Position numbers and translations under genes: made by a program
Notes under the pieces: generated by a model
Told to the model about the DNA's origin: nothing
The model's database searches: none
Seen by the model: the letters and a program-made list of their open reading frames with translations, nothing else
Origin: Polynucleobacter sp. MWH-Braz-FAM2G
GTDB taxonomy: Bacteria > Pseudomonadota > Gammaproteobacteria > Burkholderiales > Burkholderiaceae
Direction of reading: 5' to 3'
Assembly (NCBI RefSeq): GCF_018687635.1
Contig: NZ_CP061300.1
Coordinates: 62,001 to 126,000, forward strand
DNA: 64,000 bases
Shown: one piece after another, positions 1 through 9,454 of the stretch
Layout of the letters: every line of letters begins with the position of its first letter
Numbering within the stretch: position 1 is the first letter of the stretch

Positions 1-1
1 C

Positions 2-364
2 ACTGGCGTGGCAACACGTGGTAGTTCTGTAGCCTTTGGTGACTTTGGATTGAAGGCCGTTGGCCGTGGTCGTTTGACAGCTCGTCAAATTGAGTCAGCA
101 CGTCGTGCAATGACTCGTCACATTAAACGTGGTGGCCGTATTTGGATTCGCATTTTCCCAGATAAGCCAATTTCACAAAAACCCGCTGAAGTACGTATGG
201 GTAACGGTAAAGGTAATCCTGAGTACTACGTTGCTGAAATTCAACCAGGCAAAGTGCTCTACGAGATGGACGGTGTTGACGAGCAATTGGCGCGTGAAGC
301 TTTCAAGCTTGCTGCTGCTAAGTTGCCTTTACAGACCACTTTCGTGATTCGCCATTTAGGTTGA
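2..364 (+). CDS. rplP: 50S ribosomal protein L16 (5' partial)
   Basis: L16 sits in the large subunit near the A site and peptidyl-transferase centre and is needed for late 50S assembly. The window opens inside the gene: about 120 codons are visible, starting at the in-frame Thr-Gly-Val-Ala-Thr-Arg-Gly, and roughly 17 N-terminal residues are missing compared with the usual 136-137. Family hallmarks visible are [26 protein letters not shown], and [10 protein letters not shown] near the C-terminus. It is the third last gene of the S10 operon, followed by rpmC and rpsQ. Confidence 0.97.
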   Translation, partial: TGVATRGSSVAFGDFGLKAVGRGRLTARQIESARRAMTRHIKRGGRIWIRIFPDKPISQKPAEVRMGNGKGNPEYYVAEIQPGKVLYEMDGVDEQLAREAFKLAAAKLPLQTTFVIRHLG

Positions 365-378
365 TCGGGATAGAGATT

Positions 379-573
379 ATGAAAAATACAGAATTAGCAT
401 CAAAAGATCTGGCTGCTTTAAATGCAGAGTTAACCGAGTTGCTTAAAACCGGTTTTAAACTCCGTATGCAAAAAGGCACTCAGCAACTCACAAATACCAG
501 TCAATTGGGTAAGAATAAGCGCGACATCGCTCGTGTGAAGACTTTTATTGCCCAAAAGACTGCACAGAAATAA
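379..573 (+). CDS. rpmC: 50S ribosomal protein L29
   Basis: L29 is a small two-helix protein near the peptide exit tunnel that forms part of the docking site for trigger factor and SRP. The protein has 64 residues. The ATG at 379 is chosen over a TTG 18 bases upstream because MKNTEL matches the usual L29 N-terminus. The family signature region [13 protein letters not shown] is near the C-terminus. It lies between rplP and rpsQ, in the order usual for the S10 operon. Confidence 0.96.
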   Translation: MKNTELASKDLAALNAELTELLKTGFKLRMQKGTQQLTNTSQLGKNKRDIARVKTFIAQKTAQK

Positions 574-585
574 GGAAAAAGGGAT

Positions 586-855
586 ATGACAGAATTATCT
601 AAACCCTTGCGCCGTACCCTAGTGGGACGCGTTGTTAGTGACAAAATGCAAAAAACTGTGACGGTGTTGGTTGAGCGTCAAGTTAAGCATCCAGTGATTG
701 GTAAGTATGTTGGCCAATCCAAAAAGTACCATGCGCATGATGAAGCTGGTACATACAAGATGGGTGATACCGTTGAAATTGCTGAATCTAAGCCAATTTC
801 TCGCACTAAATCTTGGGTTGTGACCCGTTTAGTAGAAGCTTCAAAGGGTATTTAA
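586..855 (+). CDS. rpsQ: 30S ribosomal protein S17
   Basis: S17 is a primary 16S rRNA-binding protein of OB-fold type, 89 residues here, which is normal length. The N-terminal [19 protein letters not shown] strand pair and the internal HPVIGKY motif are characteristic. A good ribosome-binding site (AAGGAAAAAGG) precedes the ATG. It is the last gene of the S10 operon; a terminator-like hairpin starts 10 bases after its stop codon. Confidence 0.97.
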   Translation: MTELSKPLRRTLVGRVVSDKMQKTVTVLVERQVKHPVIGKYVGQSKKYHAHDEAGTYKMGDTVEIAESKPISRTKSWVVTRLVEASKGI

Positions 856-865
856 AGAAATATTG

Positions 866-900
866 GGGATTTTGGCGAACTTTATTGCCAAATCCCTGTT
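866..900 (+). terminator. Putative S10-operon terminator hairpin
   Basis: The arm GGGATTTTGGC (866-876) pairs with GCCAAATCCC (887-896), leaving one bulged T and a 10-base loop, and is followed by TGTTTTG. The U-run is weak, so termination may be partial. The right arm contains the TTGCCA -35 box of the downstream promoter, so terminator and promoter overlap. Confidence 0.55.
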
Positions 901-914
901 TTGCGTAGTAGAAT
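885..914 (+). promoter_or_regulatory. Putative sigma-70 promoter of the spc operon
   Basis: TTGCCA (885-890) and TAGAAT (909-914) are separated by 18 bases and lie 125 bases before rplN, which is where the spc promoter is expected from E. coli. The resulting leader would contain two further stem-loops before rplN. Direct sequence evidence is the two boxes and their spacing; activity is inferred. Confidence 0.6.
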
Positions 915-919
915 AGAAG

Positions 920-987
920 GCTTCTCTGGTTTTATTGGAGAAGCAGTGTTTTTCATTAATTCCGGGTTTTAATTTTCGTTAAAACCC
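920..987 (+). promoter_or_regulatory. Two stem-loops in the rplN leader
   Basis: Stem 1: GCTTCTC (920-926) pairs with GAGAAGC (938-944). Stem 2: GGGTTTTAA (964-972) pairs perfectly with TTAAAACCC (979-987) around a TTTTCG loop. Both lie in the presumed spc-operon 5' leader. They could be an autoregulatory site for a ribosomal protein or a processing signal; the sequence does not decide. Confidence 0.5.
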
Positions 988-1038
988 ATAGACGGAACCA
1001 AGACTGTTTGCCTTTGGCCAATAAGTTGGGGATTAGAA

Positions 1039-1407
1039 ATGATACAAACCGAAAGTAGATTACAGGTTGCCGATAACACAGGCGCCAGTGAAGTTTTGTG
1101 CATCAAGGTATTGGGCGGCTCAAAGCGTCGTTACGCCAGTATTGGTGATGTCATCAAAGTCAGCGTTAAGTCTGCTGCTCCACGTGGCCGTGTAAAAAAA
1201 GGTGACATTTATAACGCAGTTGTGGTGAGAACTGCAAAAGGTGTTCGCCGTCCAGACGGTTCATTGATTAAGTTCGATGCAAACGCAGCGGTATTGCTCA
1301 ACGCAAAGTTAGAGCCAATTGGCACACGTATCTTTGGACCTGTCACACGCGAATTGCGTACTGAGAAGTTCATGAAGATCGTTTCTCTCGCCCCCGAAGT
1401 TATTTAA
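1039..1407 (+). CDS. rplN: 50S ribosomal protein L14
   Basis: L14 binds 23S rRNA at the subunit interface and contributes to bridge B8. The protein has 122 residues, full length, and begins [16 protein letters not shown], the strongly conserved family start, with [11 protein letters not shown] following. GGGGA upstream serves as ribosome-binding site. It is the first gene of the spc operon, preceded by the 183-base junction carrying the putative promoter and stem-loops; rplX follows after 9 bases. Confidence 0.98.
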   Translation: MIQTESRLQVADNTGASEVLCIKVLGGSKRRYASIGDVIKVSVKSAAPRGRVKKGDIYNAVVVRTAKGVRRPDGSLIKFDANAAVLLNAKLEPIGTRIFGPVTRELRTEKFMKIVSLAPEVI

Positions 1408-1416
1408 GAGGCTGAT

Positions 1417-1725
1417 ATGAAAAAGATTCGTAAAGGTGATTCCGTAGTTTTATTGACTGGCCGCGATAAAGGCAAGCAAGGGACTGTAACGGCCGTTCTC
1501 GAAAACAAATTAGTAATCGAAGGCGTGAATATCTACAAAAAGAGCGTTAAACCTAATCCAGCTGCTGGTGTTACTGGCGGCATGATTGATAAGACGATGC
1601 CTGTTCACATTTCTAATGTGGCTTTGGTTGACGGTAACGGCAAGCCATCACGTGTTGGTATCAAACTCGTTGATGGTAAAAAACAGCGTTTCCTCAAAAC
1701 CACTGGCGCAACTTTAAGCGCATAA
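1417..1725 (+). CDS. rplX: 50S ribosomal protein L24
   Basis: L24 is an assembly-initiator protein that binds the 5' domain of 23S rRNA. Its 102-residue length is normal. The KOW motif [19 protein letters not shown] occupies about residues 6-24. AAGAGG precedes the ATG by a suitable distance. It lies between rplN and rplE in the usual spc order. Confidence 0.97.
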   Translation: MKKIRKGDSVVLLTGRDKGKQGTVTAVLENKLVIEGVNIYKKSVKPNPAAGVTGGMIDKTMPVHISNVALVDGNGKPSRVGIKLVDGKKQRFLKTTGATLSA

Positions 1726-1741
1726 GGGGTACGGAGAAATT

Positions 1742-2284
1742 ATGAGCACACGTTTTCAAGAGCACTATCAAGCTAAAGTTGTTGCAGATTTAATTGCCAA
1801 ATTTGGCTACAAGTCTGTAATGGAAGTTCCACGCATTACTAAAGTAACCCTGAATATGGGTCTTGGTGATGCAGTGAACGACAAGAAAATTATCGAAAAT
1901 GCAGTTGGTGATTTAACTAAAGTTGCTGGTCAAAAGCCAGTTGTAACTAAAGCTAAAAAAGCGATCGCTGGTTTCAAGATTCGTCAAGGTTACCCAATCG
2001 GTGCCATGGTGACATTGCGTGGTCAACGCATGTACGAATTCTTGGATCGTTTCGTTACTGTTGCATTGCCACGCGTTCGCGATTTCCGCGGTATTTCTGG
2101 TAAAGCATTTGACGGCCGTGGTAACTACAACATCGGTGTAAAAGAACAGATCATTTTCCCTGAAATCGAATACGACAAAATTGATGCCCTCCGTGGTCTC
2201 AATATCAGTATCACAACGACTGCTAAAACTGACGAAGAAGCAAAAGCTTTGTTGGCAGCATTCAAATTCCCTTTCCGCAATTAA
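1742..2284 (+). CDS. rplE: 50S ribosomal protein L5
   Basis: L5 binds 5S rRNA and contacts P-site tRNA and the small subunit. The protein has 180 residues, the standard length. Conserved segments are [18 protein letters not shown] near residue 27, [18 protein letters not shown] near residue 63, and [11 protein letters not shown] near residue 138. In E. coli the rplX-rplE junction is where S8 represses the operon; I did not find a clear copy of that RNA fold here. Confidence 0.98.
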   Translation: MSTRFQEHYQAKVVADLIAKFGYKSVMEVPRITKVTLNMGLGDAVNDKKIIENAVGDLTKVAGQKPVVTKAKKAIAGFKIRQGYPIGAMVTLRGQRMYEFLDRFVTVALPRVRDFRGISGKAFDGRGNYNIGVKEQIIFPEIEYDKIDALRGLNISITTTAKTDEEAKALLAAFKFPFRN

Positions 2285-2293
2285 GAGGCTAAC

Positions 2294-2599
2294 GTGGCAA
2301 AACTATCCCTAATTGAGCGCGAAAATAAGCGCGCTAAAACTGTAGAGAAGTACGCTGCCAAGCGTGCTGAACTCAAAGCGATCATTGCTGATAACTCACG
2401 CAGTGATGAAGAGCGCTACGAAGCTCGCTTGAAACTACAGGCTCTTCCACGTAATGCAAGCCCGATTCGTCAAAGAAATCGTTGTTCATTAACCGGTCGC
2501 CCACGTGGCACATTCCGTAAATTCGGTTTGGCTCGTAGCAAGATTCGTGAAATCGCCTTCCGTGGCGAAATCCCCGGTTTAACCAAGGCCAGCTGGTAA
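2294..2599 (+). CDS. rpsN: 30S ribosomal protein S14
   Basis: S14 is a late-assembling protein of the 30S head. The 101-residue form is the long type without the zinc-binding Cys-x2-Cys pairs of the 61-residue type, so it needs no zinc. The C-terminal [19 protein letters not shown] motif is diagnostic. The start is a GTG preceded by AAGAGG. It lies between rplE and rpsH in the spc operon. Confidence 0.97.
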   Translation: MAKLSLIERENKRAKTVEKYAAKRAELKAIIADNSRSDEERYEARLKLQALPRNASPIRQRNRCSLTGRPRGTFRKFGLARSKIREIAFRGEIPGLTKASW

Positions 2600-2623
2600 G
2601 CGGCGAAAGAATTAGGAGAACTC

Positions 2624-3019
2624 ATGAGTATCAGCGATCCAATCGCCGACATGTTGACCCGGATCCGCAATGCGCAAGCAGTGCAAAAGCCGATCGTCAC
2701 AATGCCGTCGTCCAAAGTTAAAGTAGCCATCGCAAAAGTTTTGCAAGATGAAGGCTATATCGAAAGTTTTGAAATCAAAGGTGAAGCAGCTAAGCCAGTG
2801 CTCCATATTGATCTTAAATACTATGCAGGCCGTCCTGTTATCGAGCGTATTGACCGTGTATCAACACCAAGTCTGCGTATCTATAAAGGCCGTCATGACA
2901 TTCCAGAAGTTATGAATGGCTTGGGCATTGCAATTATTTCAACCCCTCAAGGCGTAATGACAGACCGTAAAGCACGTGCAACAGGCGTGGGCGGCGAAGT
3001 TATTTGCTACGTAGCTTAA
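2624..3019 (+). CDS. rpsH: 30S ribosomal protein S8
   Basis: S8 binds the central domain of 16S rRNA and, in E. coli, represses the spc operon. Its 131 residues start with [18 protein letters not shown], the family hallmark, and end with the conserved segment [26 protein letters not shown] is a strong ribosome-binding site. It lies between rpsN and rplF. Confidence 0.98.
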   Translation: MSISDPIADMLTRIRNAQAVQKPIVTMPSSKVKVAIAKVLQDEGYIESFEIKGEAAKPVLHIDLKYYAGRPVIERIDRVSTPSLRIYKGRHDIPEVMNGLGIAIISTPQGVMTDRKARATGVGGEVICYVA

Positions 3020-3029
3020 GGAGCGAAAT

Positions 3030-3563
3030 ATGTCCCGCGTAGGTAAATCACCCATTACAGTTCCAAAAGGTGCTGAGATCAGCATTAATGGCGCAAACAT
3101 TACTGTTAAAGGCCCATTGGGCACATTGACACATAACTTGCATCCTTCAGTTGGATTGAAGCAAGAGGATGGCGTATTGACAGTTGTTTTGAATAACGAC
3201 ACACCAGAAGCTGGTGCTCAGTCAGGTACAGCACGTGCCTTAGTAAACAACATGGTAGTTGGCGTAACTACTGGCTTTGAGCGCAAGCTTAGCTTGGTTG
3301 GCGTTGGTTATCGTGCTGCTGCTCAAGGCGAAACATTGAAATTGCAGTTAGGTTTCTCACACGACATTATTTACAACCTACCAAAGGGCGTAAAGGCTGA
3401 GACTCCATCGCAAACCGAAATCATTATTAAAGGCTCCAACAAGCAGCAAGTTGGCCAGGTCGCAGCAGAAGTTCGCGCATACCGTTCACCAGAGCCATAC
3501 AAAGGCAAGGGTGTTCGCTACGTGGATGAGGTTGTGCATCTGAAAGAAACTAAGAAGAAGTAA
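3030..3563 (+). CDS. rplF: 50S ribosomal protein L6
   Basis: L6 lies near the sarcin-ricin loop and the factor-binding site. The 177-residue protein consists of two similar alpha/beta domains. It begins [14 protein letters not shown], and the C-terminal signature [13 protein letters not shown] is complete. AAGGAG precedes the ATG. Neighbours rpsH and rplR are 10 and 13 bases away. Confidence 0.98.
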   Translation: MSRVGKSPITVPKGAEISINGANITVKGPLGTLTHNLHPSVGLKQEDGVLTVVLNNDTPEAGAQSGTARALVNNMVVGVTTGFERKLSLVGVGYRAAAQGETLKLQLGFSHDIIYNLPKGVKAETPSQTEIIIKGSNKQQVGQVAAEVRAYRSPEPYKGKGVRYVDEVVHLKETKKK

Positions 3564-3576
3564 GCGAGATTAGAAA

Positions 3577-3930
3577 ATGAATAAAGACGAATCCAGACAA
3601 AGACGTGCTCGGCAGACTCGTATTCGCATTGCTGAAGCACAAGCAAATCGCTTAACAGTTATCCGTAGCAATTCACATATTTCTGCTCAGGTTTATAGCC
3701 CATGCGGAACCAAGGTTGTGGCAGCTGCTTCAACAATGGAAAAAGATTTGCGCCAAGCAATCAAAAACGGCGGCAACGCTGAAGCGGCTAAACAAATCGG
3801 CAAGTTAGTTGCTGAGCGTGCTGTTAAGGCAGGCATTGTTGATGTTGCTTTTGATCGTGCCGGTCATCGTTACCACGGCCGTATTAAGGCCTTAGCTGAA
3901 GCTGCGCGTGAAGCCGGCCTGAAGTTCTAA
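3577..3930 (+). CDS. rplR: 50S ribosomal protein L18
   Basis: L18 binds 5S rRNA with L5 and L25 and anchors it in the central protuberance. The 117-residue protein has a basic N-terminal tail ([12 protein letters not shown]), the core strands [15 protein letters not shown], and the C-terminal [24 protein letters not shown] motif. It lies between rplF and rpsE. Confidence 0.97.
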   Translation: MNKDESRQRRARQTRIRIAEAQANRLTVIRSNSHISAQVYSPCGTKVVAAASTMEKDLRQAIKNGGNAEAAKQIGKLVAERAVKAGIVDVAFDRAGHRYHGRIKALAEAAREAGLKF

Positions 3931-3948
3931 TAGGGTTTAGGAAAAAAC

Positions 3949-4467
3949 ATGGCAAAAATGCAAACTAAGATGCAAAACGAAGAGCGTGATGATGGTCTTC
4001 GCGAGAAGATGATTGCTGTTAATCGTGTTACTAAAGTGGTTAAGGGTGGTCGTATTCTCGGCTTCGCTGCGCTCACTGTAGTTGGCGATGGCGATGGTCG
4101 TATCGGTATGGGCAAAGGTAAGTCTAAAGAGGTTCCAGTTGCAGTTCAAAAGGCAATGGACGAAGCTCGTCGCAAGATGATCAAGGTGCCTTTACGTAAA
4201 GGTACATTGCAGCATTCAGTGATTGGTCAACATGGCGCATCGCGCGTTTTGATCTCTCCAGCAAAAGATGGTACGGGCGTTATTGCTGGCGGCCCAATGC
4301 GCGCTATTTTTGATGTGATGGGTGTAACAAACGTTGTTGCTAAGTCTCTTGGCTCAACAAACCCTTACAACATGGTTCGCGCAACTATTGATGGTTTAAG
4401 CAAGATGAGTACTCCTGCTGAGATTGCTGCTAAGCGCGGTAAGTCAGTTGAAGAGATTCTCGGCTAA
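3949..4467 (+). CDS. rpsE: 30S ribosomal protein S5
   Basis: S5 lines the mRNA entry tunnel and affects decoding accuracy. The 172-residue protein has the double-stranded-RNA-binding-like N-domain starting near [19 protein letters not shown], and the C-domain segment [19 protein letters not shown] with [12 protein letters not shown]. The ATG follows TTTAGGAAAAAA. It is an ordinary spc-operon member between rplR and rpmD. Confidence 0.98.
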   Translation: MAKMQTKMQNEERDDGLREKMIAVNRVTKVVKGGRILGFAALTVVGDGDGRIGMGKGKSKEVPVAVQKAMDEARRKMIKVPLRKGTLQHSVIGQHGASRVLISPAKDGTGVIAGGPMRAIFDVMGVTNVVAKSLGSTNPYNMVRATIDGLSKMSTPAEIAAKRGKSVEEILG

Positions 4468-4491
4468 GACCAAAAGATTAGGAATCTACAA

Positions 4492-4680
4492 ATGACAACA
4501 TCAAACTCCAAAGTCAAACTGCAATTAGTACGCAGCTTGATCGGCACACGCGAAAGCCATCGTGCAACTGTACGTGGCTTAGGTCTTGGTCGAATCAATT
4601 CAGTTTCTGAATTGGAAGACACTCCAGCTGTTCGCGGCATGATTAATAAAGTTTCTTATCTAGTTAAAGTCATTGGCTAA
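4492..4680 (+). CDS. rpmD: 50S ribosomal protein L30
   Basis: L30 is a small 23S rRNA-binding protein of ferredoxin-like fold, 62 residues here. Visible family features are [10 protein letters not shown] near residue 9, GLGLGRINS near residue 29, and [14 protein letters not shown] at the C-terminus. TTAGGAATC upstream acts as the ribosome-binding site. It lies between rpsE and rplO. Confidence 0.96.
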   Translation: MTTSNSKVKLQLVRSLIGTRESHRATVRGLGLGRINSVSELEDTPAVRGMINKVSYLVKVIG

Positions 4681-4707
4681 TAACTAGCAAGTAAATAGGC
4701 GAAGAAT

Positions 4708-5148
4708 ATGCAACTCAACACAATTAAACCCGCAGAAGGCTCTAAGAAAGCACGTCGTCGCGTAGGACGCGGCATTGGCTCTGGTCTTGGTAAAACTGCT
4801 GGCCGTGGTCACAAAGGTCAAAAATCCCGTTCTGGTGGTTTCCACAAGGTTGGATTTGAAGGCGGTCAGATGCCTATGTATCGTCGTTTGCCAAAACGTG
4901 GTTTCGTGTCTTTGACACGTCGACATGTTGGTCAAATTACTTTGAACGACTTAGCAAAAATCAACTTGCCAGAAGTGGACTTGTTGGTATTGAAAGCTCA
5001 TGGCTTTGCTGGTGAGCAAATCAACGCGGTTAAGGTTATCAAAACTGGTGAACTCAAGATTGCTGTAACTCTCAAGGGCATCACAGCAACCGCCGGCGCA
5101 AAAGCAGCTATTGAAGCGGCTGGCGGCAAATTGGTTGAATTGGCTTAA
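4708..5148 (+). CDS. rplO: 50S ribosomal protein L15
   Basis: L15 is a late-assembly protein with a long glycine- and arginine-rich N-terminal extension that penetrates the 50S core. It has 146 residues. The [20 protein letters not shown] and [18 protein letters not shown] segments are diagnostic. It is followed 17 bases later by secY, as in most bacteria. Confidence 0.97.
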   Translation: MQLNTIKPAEGSKKARRRVGRGIGSGLGKTAGRGHKGQKSRSGGFHKVGFEGGQMPMYRRLPKRGFVSLTRRHVGQITLNDLAKINLPEVDLLVLKAHGFAGEQINAVKVIKTGELKIAVTLKGITATAGAKAAIEAAGGKLVELA

Positions 5149-5165
5149 TAGGCTTTTTAGTAGAT

Positions 5166-6503
5166 ATGGCATTAGCACCTACCAATAACGCAAGTACTGC
5201 AGCATCAGGTGGCAAGTTTGGCGAATTACGTCAACGCTTAGTCTTCCTGGTGTTGGCTTTGCTCGTGTTCCGTTTGGGTGCTCACATTCCAGTTCCTGGA
5301 ATTGATCCAGACCAATTAGCGCAACTGTTCTCTGGTCAAAAAGACGGTATCTTGGGGATGTTCAATCTATTCTCAGGCGGAGCCTTATCTCGCTTTACTG
5401 TTTTTGCTTTGGGAATCATGCCTTACATTTCTGCATCGATCATCATGCAGTTAATGACGATTGTTGTTCCTTCTTTGGAATCCTTGAAAAAAGAAGGTCA
5501 AGCTGGTCAACGTAAGATTACTCAGTACACCCGCTACGGCACTGTGTTCTTGGCAACATTCCAAGCATTGGGTATTTCGGTTGCGCTTCAAGCTCAGCCA
5601 GGTTTGGTTATCAATCCAGGTTTGATGTTTGAATTGAATACAGTGGTTACTTTGGTAACTGGCACGATGTTCTTGATGTGGCTTGGTGAGCAGATTACCG
5701 AGCGTGGTTTGGGTAACGGCATCTCCATCATCATTTTTGGCGGTATTGTTTCTGGTCTGCCAAATGCATTAGCAAGCTTGTTAGAGTTGGTTCGTACTGG
5801 ATCAATGAATATTGTTTCCGCATTACTGATCGTGGTAATTTGCGTTGCGGTAACTTACTTTGTGGTGTTTGTAGAACGCGGTCAACGCCGTATTTTGGTT
5901 AATTACGCTAAGCGTCAAGTTGGCAACAAGATTTATGGCGGCCAATCTTCATATTTCCCATTGAAGTTAAATATGGCGGGTGTAATTCCTCCAATTTTTG
6001 CTTCTTCAATCATTTTGTTTCCTGCAACGATTGCTGGCTGGTTTACATCAGGCGAGCCAACCAATATGTTCAGCAGGATTATTAAAGATTTGGCGGCGAC
6101 TTTGGCCCCGGGTCAGCCTGTTTACACCATTTTGTATGCAGCTGCGATTATTTTCTTCTGTTTCTTCTATACCGCATTGGTGTTTAACAGTCGTGAGACT
6201 GCTGAGAATTTGAAGAAGAGCGGTGCATTTGTTCCGGGTATTCGTCCAGGGGATCAGACAGCGCGTTACATAGACAAGATCCTGGTGCGTTTGACTCTAG
6301 CGGGCTCGATTTATATGGTTCTGGTTTGCTTGTTGCCAGAATTCTTGGTGTTGAAGTACAACGTGCCGTTTTATTTTGGCGGTACTTCATTGTTGATTAT
6401 TGTGGTTGTTGCAATGGATTTCATGGCTCAAGTTCAGTCATTTGTTATGCAACAGCAGTACGGCTCTTTGATGAAAAAAGCCAACTTTAAGATGGGCGCT
6501 TAA
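5166..6503 (+). CDS. secY: Preprotein translocase subunit SecY
   Basis: SecY forms the protein-conducting channel of the inner membrane with SecE and SecG. The 445-residue protein has about ten hydrophobic spans, the conserved [14 protein letters not shown] in helix 2, and [14 protein letters not shown] near helix 4-5. The long cytosolic loop contains [21 protein letters not shown] and the C-terminal region has [10 protein letters not shown]. The ribosome-binding site is weak (TTTTTAGTAG). infA starts 4 bases after its stop, so the two are probably translationally coupled. Confidence 0.98.
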   Translation: MALAPTNNASTAASGGKFGELRQRLVFLVLALLVFRLGAHIPVPGIDPDQLAQLFSGQKDGILGMFNLFSGGALSRFTVFALGIMPYISASIIMQLMTIVVPSLESLKKEGQAGQRKITQYTRYGTVFLATFQALGISVALQAQPGLVINPGLMFELNTVVTLVTGTMFLMWLGEQITERGLGNGISIIIFGGIVSGLPNALASLLELVRTGSMNIVSALLIVVICVAVTYFVVFVERGQRRILVNYAKRQVGNKIYGGQSSYFPLKLNMAGVIPPIFASSIILFPATIAGWFTSGEPTNMFSRIIKDLAATLAPGQPVYTILYAAAIIFFCFFYTALVFNSRETAENLKKSGAFVPGIRPGDQTARYIDKILVRLTLAGSIYMVLVCLLPEFLVLKYNVPFYFGGTSLLIIVVVAMDFMAQVQSFVMQQQYGSLMKKANFKMGA

Positions 6504-6507
6504 CTGA

Positions 6508-6726
6508 ATGTCTAAAGACGATGTAATTCAGATGGCGGGTGAAGTTGTTGAGAATTTGCCGAACGCGATGTTTCGCGTAAAGCTTGAAAACGGACATGTG
6601 GTTCTTGGGCACATTTCTGGAAAAATGCGGATGCATTACATCCGAATTTTGCCAGGAGACAAGGTAACGGTGGAGATGACTCCTTACGACCTGACGCGCG
6701 CCAGAATTATTTTCCGTGCGAAGTAA
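6508..6726 (+). CDS. infA: Translation initiation factor IF-1
   Basis: IF-1 binds the 30S A site and assists IF-2 and IF-3 in initiation. It is a 72-residue OB-fold protein starting [13 protein letters not shown] and containing [17 protein letters not shown]. The gap after the secY stop is only 4 bases and there is no clear independent ribosome-binding site, suggesting re-initiation from secY. Many betaproteobacteria carry a second infA elsewhere; this one lies in the ribosomal cluster. Confidence 0.96.
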   Translation: MSKDDVIQMAGEVVENLPNAMFRVKLENGHVVLGHISGKMRMHYIRILPGDKVTVEMTPYDLTRARIIFRAK

Positions 6727-6760
6727 AGATTAAGTAGTACCTATTTTTAAGAGGTGAGTT

Positions 6761-6877
6761 ATGAAAGTTTTAGCATCCGTTAAGTGTATTTGCAGAAATT
6801 GCAAGATCATTAAGCGCAAACGTGTTGTGCGCGTGATCTGTTCTTCAGACGCACGTCATAAGCAGCGTCAAGGCTGA
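6761..6877 (+). CDS. rpmJ: 50S ribosomal protein L36
   Basis: L36 is the smallest ribosomal protein, a zinc ribbon buried in the 50S. The reading frame gives 38 residues, starts [14 protein letters not shown] and ends RHKQRQG. The zinc ligands are Cys11, Cys14, Cys27 and His33, so this is the zinc-binding (C+) form. AAGAGGTGAG is a strong ribosome-binding site. It lies between infA and rpsM, the expected place. Confidence 0.96.
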   Translation: MKVLASVKCICRNCKIIKRKRVVRVICSSDARHKQRQG

Positions 6878-6901
6878 TCTGGTTAATTAAGAGGAAATCT
6901 C

Positions 6902-7267
6902 ATGGCACGTATCGCTGGGGTAAACATCCCAAATCATCAACATACTGTTATCGGTTTAACAGCAATTTTTGGCATTGGCACAACACGTGCACGTCAAATT
7001 TGCCAAACCACAGGTGTTGCAATCGACAAAAAAGTTAAGGATCTTACCGACGCTGACTTGGAAAAGTTGCGTGATGAAGTAGGTAAGTTCATCACCGAAG
7101 GCGACCTTCGTCGTGAAGTAACTATGAGCATCAAACGTTTGATGGACTTAGGTTGCTACCGTGGCGTGCGTCATCGTAAAGGCTTGCCTGTACGTGGTCA
7201 ACGTACTAAGACTAATGCGCGTACACGCAAGGGCCCGCGTAAGTCTGGCGTGCAACTGAAGAAATAA
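6902..7267 (+). CDS. rpsM: 30S ribosomal protein S13
   Basis: S13 lies in the 30S head and contacts P-site tRNA and the L5 bridge. The 121 residues begin [19 protein letters not shown]. The helix-two-turn-helix core ([11 protein letters not shown]) is complete, and the basic tail [17 protein letters not shown] is present. TAAGAGG lies ahead of the ATG. It is the first gene of the alpha-operon block rpsM-rpsK-rpsD-rpoA-rplQ. Confidence 0.98.
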   Translation: MARIAGVNIPNHQHTVIGLTAIFGIGTTRARQICQTTGVAIDKKVKDLTDADLEKLRDEVGKFITEGDLRREVTMSIKRLMDLGCYRGVRHRKGLPVRGQRTKTNARTRKGPRKSGVQLKK

Positions 7268-7285
7268 TCAAGAAAGTTTATTGAC

Positions 7286-7693
7286 ATGGCACAACAAAAA
7301 TCTGCAGCAGCCGCTTCACAGCGCGCTCGTAAGAAGGTTAAAAAGAACGTTGCTGATGGTATTGCACACGTTCACGCTTCTTTTAATAACACCATTATTA
7401 CGATCACTGATCGTCAAGGAAATGCGCTTTCATGGGCAACTTCTGGCGGACAGGGTTTCAAGGGTTCACGTAAATCAACACCTTTTGCTGCTCAGGTAGC
7501 TGCAGAAGTTGCTGGCAAGGTGGCAATTGAATGCGGTATCAAGAACTTGGAAGTTCAGATCAAAGGTCCAGGCCCAGGTCGCGAATCAGCAGTACGTGCT
7601 TTGAACTCATTGGGTATCAAGATCACTGAGATTCAAGACGTTACTCCAGTTCCCCATAATGGTTGCCGTCCTCCTAAGCGTCGTCGTATCTAA
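7286..7693 (+). CDS. rpsK: 30S ribosomal protein S11
   Basis: S11 is on the 30S platform near the E site. The 135-residue protein has an Ala/Lys-rich N-terminus slightly longer than E. coli S11. Conserved blocks are [32 protein letters not shown], and the C-terminal [15 protein letters not shown]. The ribosome-binding site is modest (CAAGAAAG). A 117-base gap with a strong hairpin separates it from rpsD. Confidence 0.98.
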   Translation: MAQQKSAAAASQRARKKVKKNVADGIAHVHASFNNTIITITDRQGNALSWATSGGQGFKGSRKSTPFAAQVAAEVAGKVAIECGIKNLEVQIKGPGPGRESAVRALNSLGIKITEIQDVTPVPHNGCRPPKRRRI

Positions 7694-7744
7694 GCTAGGA
7701 AGTTGGCAGTACAAGTTTTAGTAGTTTTTTTATTAAAGCCCACT

Positions 7745-7768
7745 GTTCGCCTGATTTAAAGGGCGAAC
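7745..7768 (+). promoter_or_regulatory. Stem-loop in the rpsD leader
   Basis: GTTCGCC (7745-7751) pairs perfectly with GGCGAAC (7762-7768) across a 10-base A/T-rich loop, in the 117-base gap between rpsK and rpsD and 42 bases before the GTG of rpsD. S4 is known to autoregulate the alpha operon in E. coli and Bacillus through its leader RNA. This stem may be part of such an element, but no pseudoknot was established here. Confidence 0.4.
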
Positions 7769-7810
7769 TCACCGCCGGTCGTAAGGCTGCGGCAAAGAAA
7801 GGAAAGCATC

Positions 7811-8434
7811 GTGGCACGTTACTTAGGGCCTAAGGCCAAATTAGCTCGTCGGGAAGGTACCGACTTATTTTTAAAGAGCGCACGTCGCGCCCTGTCAGAC
7901 AAGTGCAAGTTAGATACTAAGCCTGGTCAACATGGTCGTACATCTGGCTCAAGAACATCAGACTACGGTAATCAATTGCGTGAAAAGCAAAAGGTTAAGC
8001 GTATCTATGGCGTATTAGAGCGTCAATTCCGTCGTTACTTCGCAGAAGCTGAGCGTCGTAAGGGCAATACTGGTGAAACATTGCTCCAGTTGTTAGAGTC
8101 ACGTCTCGATAACGTGGTCTATCGCATGGGCTTTGGTTCCACTCGCGCTGAAGCACGTCAGTTGGTTTCTCACGGCGCCATCATGCTTAACGGCAGCGCA
8201 GTGAATATCCCATCTATTCAGGTTAAGCCTGGAGACGTTGTTGCTATTCGTGAAAAAGCGAAGAAGCAGGCGCGTATTGCAGAATCACTCAACTTAGTTG
8301 GACAAATGGCGGCTGTTACTTGGGTATCAGTTGACGCAACTAAGCTTGAGGGAACATTTAAGCAAGTGCCTGACCGCGAAGATATTAGCGGTGAAATTAA
8401 TGAAAGTTTGATTGTTGAATTGTATTCACGCTAA
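7811..8434 (+). CDS. rpsD: 30S ribosomal protein S4
   Basis: S4 nucleates 30S assembly by binding the 5' domain of 16S rRNA and is a known translational repressor of its own operon. The 207-residue protein has the N-terminal [16 protein letters not shown] and the S4 RNA-binding domain from about residue 97 ([25 protein letters not shown]). The start is GTG, preceded by GAAAGGAAAG. The upstream hairpin may be its regulatory site. rpoA follows after 23 bases. Confidence 0.98.
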   Translation: MARYLGPKAKLARREGTDLFLKSARRALSDKCKLDTKPGQHGRTSGSRTSDYGNQLREKQKVKRIYGVLERQFRRYFAEAERRKGNTGETLLQLLESRLDNVVYRMGFGSTRAEARQLVSHGAIMLNGSAVNIPSIQVKPGDVVAIREKAKKQARIAESLNLVGQMAAVTWVSVDATKLEGTFKQVPDREDISGEINESLIVELYSR

Positions 8435-8457
8435 TTAGGCACTCTCAAGGAAAAAAT

Positions 8458-9438
8458 ATGCAAACAAATTTGCTCAAGCCAAAGATTATTTCTGTTGAAG
8501 CGCTTACCGCCAACCAAGCTAAGGTTGTTATGGAGCCGTTCGAGCGTGGCTATGGCCACACACTCGGAAACGCATTACGTCGTGTACTTTTGTCCTCTAT
8601 GGTTGGTTATGCACCAACTGAAGTGGCTATTGCTGGTGTTGTTCATGAGTACTCCACATTGGATGGAGTTCAAGAGGATGTTGTGAACCTCTTGTTGAAC
8701 CTCAAAGGTATCGTATTTAAGTTGCAGTCACGTGACGAAGTTACTATCAATTTGCGTAAAGAAGGTCCAGGCGTTGTTACTGCAAAAGATATTGATTTGC
8801 CACATGACGTTGAAATCATGAACCCAGATCACGTAATTGCTCACTTATCTGCTGGTGGTAAGTTAGACATGCAGATCAAGGTTGAAAAAGGCCGTGGTTA
8901 TGTACCAGGTAACGTGCGTCAGTACAGCGATGAAGCAACCAAGATTATTGGCCGTATTGTGTTGGATGCTTCATTCAGCCCAGTAAACCGTGTTAGCTAT
9001 GCTGTTGAATCTGCTCGTGTCGAGCAACGTACTGACCTTGATCGTTTGGTAATGACTATTGAGACTAATGGTGTGTTGTCTCCTGAAGAAGCAATTCGTC
9101 AAGCAGCAAGCATCTTGGTTGATCAATTGGTTGTATTCGCAGCTCTTGAGAGCAGTGAAGTTTCTGGTGATTTAGCACCAAGCCGCTCTTCAATGGTTGA
9201 TCCAATGTTGATGCGTCCAGTAGATGACCTCGAGCTCACAGTTCGTTCTGCAAACTGCTTGAAGGCTGAGAACATTTACTACATCGGTGACTTGATTCAA
9301 CGTACAGAGAATGAATTGTTGAAGACGCCTAATTTAGGTCGTAAATCTTTGAATGAAATCAAAGATGTATTGGCGGCTCGTGGCTTAAGTCTTGGCATGA
9401 AACTCGAAAGCTGGCCTCCAGCTAACCTCGAGAAATAA
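8458..9438 (+). CDS. rpoA: DNA-directed RNA polymerase subunit alpha
   Basis: The alpha subunit dimerises to scaffold RNA polymerase, and its C-terminal domain contacts UP elements and activators. The 326 residues divide into an N-terminal domain (to about residue 235, with [21 protein letters not shown]), a flexible linker near [10 protein letters not shown], and the C-terminal helix-hairpin-helix domain ([29 protein letters not shown]). AAGGAAAAAAT precedes the ATG. rplQ follows after 16 bases. Confidence 0.99.
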   Translation: MQTNLLKPKIISVEALTANQAKVVMEPFERGYGHTLGNALRRVLLSSMVGYAPTEVAIAGVVHEYSTLDGVQEDVVNLLLNLKGIVFKLQSRDEVTINLRKEGPGVVTAKDIDLPHDVEIMNPDHVIAHLSAGGKLDMQIKVEKGRGYVPGNVRQYSDEATKIIGRIVLDASFSPVNRVSYAVESARVEQRTDLDRLVMTIETNGVLSPEEAIRQAASILVDQLVVFAALESSEVSGDLAPSRSSMVDPMLMRPVDDLELTVRSANCLKAENIYYIGDLIQRTENELLKTPNLGRKSLNEIKDVLAARGLSLGMKLESWPPANLEK

Positions 9439-9454
9439 TTAGAAAGGAAGCATC

